6,801 bases of DNA from Pseudomonadota bacterium (GTDB lineage Bacteria > Pseudomonadota > Gammaproteobacteria > JAKAQQ01). A model generated the notes under the pieces. The model did no database searches. It was not told the DNA's origin and worked only from the letters and a program-made list of their open reading frames with translations. The stretch lies in assembly GCA_021819635.1 (NCBI GenBank), contig JAKAQQ010000043.1, forward strand, positions 1 to 6,801, given 5' to 3'. How positions within the stretch are numbered: position 1 is the first letter of the stretch; each line of letters starts with the position of its first letter. The position numbers and the translations under genes were made by a program. Shown here in pieces: positions 6,386 to 6,801 of the stretch.

Positions 6386-6428
6386 ATCTCAATCGGCCCC
6401 GTCGCTCCGGGTGCTCTCACCGAAGCCT

Positions 6429-6801
6429 ATGTCCCGTTCTCTGCTCTTCCCGTCCCTCGTCGCCCTCACCCTCCTCGCCCTGGCGGGGGCGGTGCGCGCG
6501 CAGCCCTTCCTCTACGTTCCCGACACGACGGGTTCGTCGCTCCTCGTCGTCGACGCCGCAAGCGGCGGGCTCGCCGAGACCGTCGCACTCCCCGGGCCGC
6601 CCACCGCGGTCACGGTGGCGACGGGTACCGGCACCGTCTACGTCGGTCTGAGCGTCACGACCTCCTCGAACACCACGATCGAGATCGTTCCCTACGACCC
6701 CGCGAGCAACACGCTCGGCACCCCGATCGTCCTGGCCACCACCACCCTGAACAACGCCATCGAAACGCTCGCGGTCAACACCACGGGCACGTCGCTCTAC
6801 G
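6429..6801 (+). CDS. Secreted YVTN-type beta-propeller repeat protein, 3' end missing
   Basis: The frame is open from the ATG at 6429 to the window edge, giving 124 visible codons. Residues 1-24 form a clear signal peptide: MSRSLLF, a Leu/Ala/Val-rich core, then AVRA before Gln25, a good signal peptidase I site. The mature part starts with FLYVPDTTGSSLLVVDAASG (27-46), then LAETVALPGPPTAVTVATGTGTVYVGL. This resembles the repeat of YVTN/NHL-like propeller proteins (xYVxN..s..v.vID..t..v...i..g..p..v....G...YV). A second unit begins near 84 (IEIVPYDPASNTLG), and ETLAVNTTGTSLY at the edge looks like the next blade. The protein is rich in Thr and Ser and is probably periplasmic or surface-exposed. 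No enzyme signature is visible. A weak GAAG precedes the ATG. The number of blades and any C-terminal anchor lie outside the window. Confidence 0.75.
   Translation, partial: MSRSLLFPSLVALTLLALAGAVRAQPFLYVPDTTGSSLLVVDAASGGLAETVALPGPPTAVTVATGTGTVYVGLSVTTSSNTTIEIVPYDPASNTLGTPIVLATTTLNNAIETLAVNTTGTSLY

Noticed and set aside
1..6801. A defence system, mobile element, CRISPR array, biosynthetic cluster or other novel multi-gene system
   Set aside because: All complete genes belong to recognisable families, seven of the eight genes are housekeeping-type, and there are no transposases, direct repeat arrays, tRNA-flanked insertions or composition breaks.

Overview
The window is a high-GC, tightly packed chromosomal segment with housekeeping-type genes on both strands. 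The best guess is a gammaproteobacterium. This rests on an Escherichia coli-type SpeD, a Coq7-type ubiquinone hydroxylase, a DjlA-like membrane J-protein and a QorA-type quinone reductase. The genus cannot be read from the sequence. A coq7-speD neighbourhood is also known in Pseudomonas; here the two genes are adjacent and convergent.

Layout from left to right: the 3' part of an isoaspartyl peptidase/asparaginase gene (+, cut by the left edge); a YihY/BrkB-family inner-membrane protein with a C-terminal helix-turn-helix-like extension (-); a zinc-free quinone oxidoreductase, qorA-like (-), whose stop overlaps the yihY start by 4 bases; coq7 (+), divergent from qorA across 37 bp; speD (-), convergent with coq7 across 25 bp; rpe (-); a djlA-like gene (-); and the 5' part of a secreted YVTN-type beta-propeller gene (+, cut by the right edge). 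The left pair of genes is convergent, with coding 3' ends that overlap by 23 bp.

Likely transcription units are qorA-yihY (leftward), djlA-like then rpe (leftward, ending at a candidate hairpin terminator), speD on its own, coq7 on its own, and the propeller gene from a candidate promoter in the 57-bp divergent gap. Functional themes are quinone metabolism (coq7 and qorA, back to back), polyamine synthesis (speD), the pentose phosphate/Calvin cycle (rpe) and envelope proteins (yihY, djlA-like, propeller).

No gap exceeds 100 bp. I see no mobile element, CRISPR array, tRNA or rRNA, and no convincing novel multi-gene system. The most notable non-coding signal is a perfect 20-bp palindrome just upstream of the speD ribosome binding site. 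The coq7 coding region also carries an uninterrupted (CG)8 tract.
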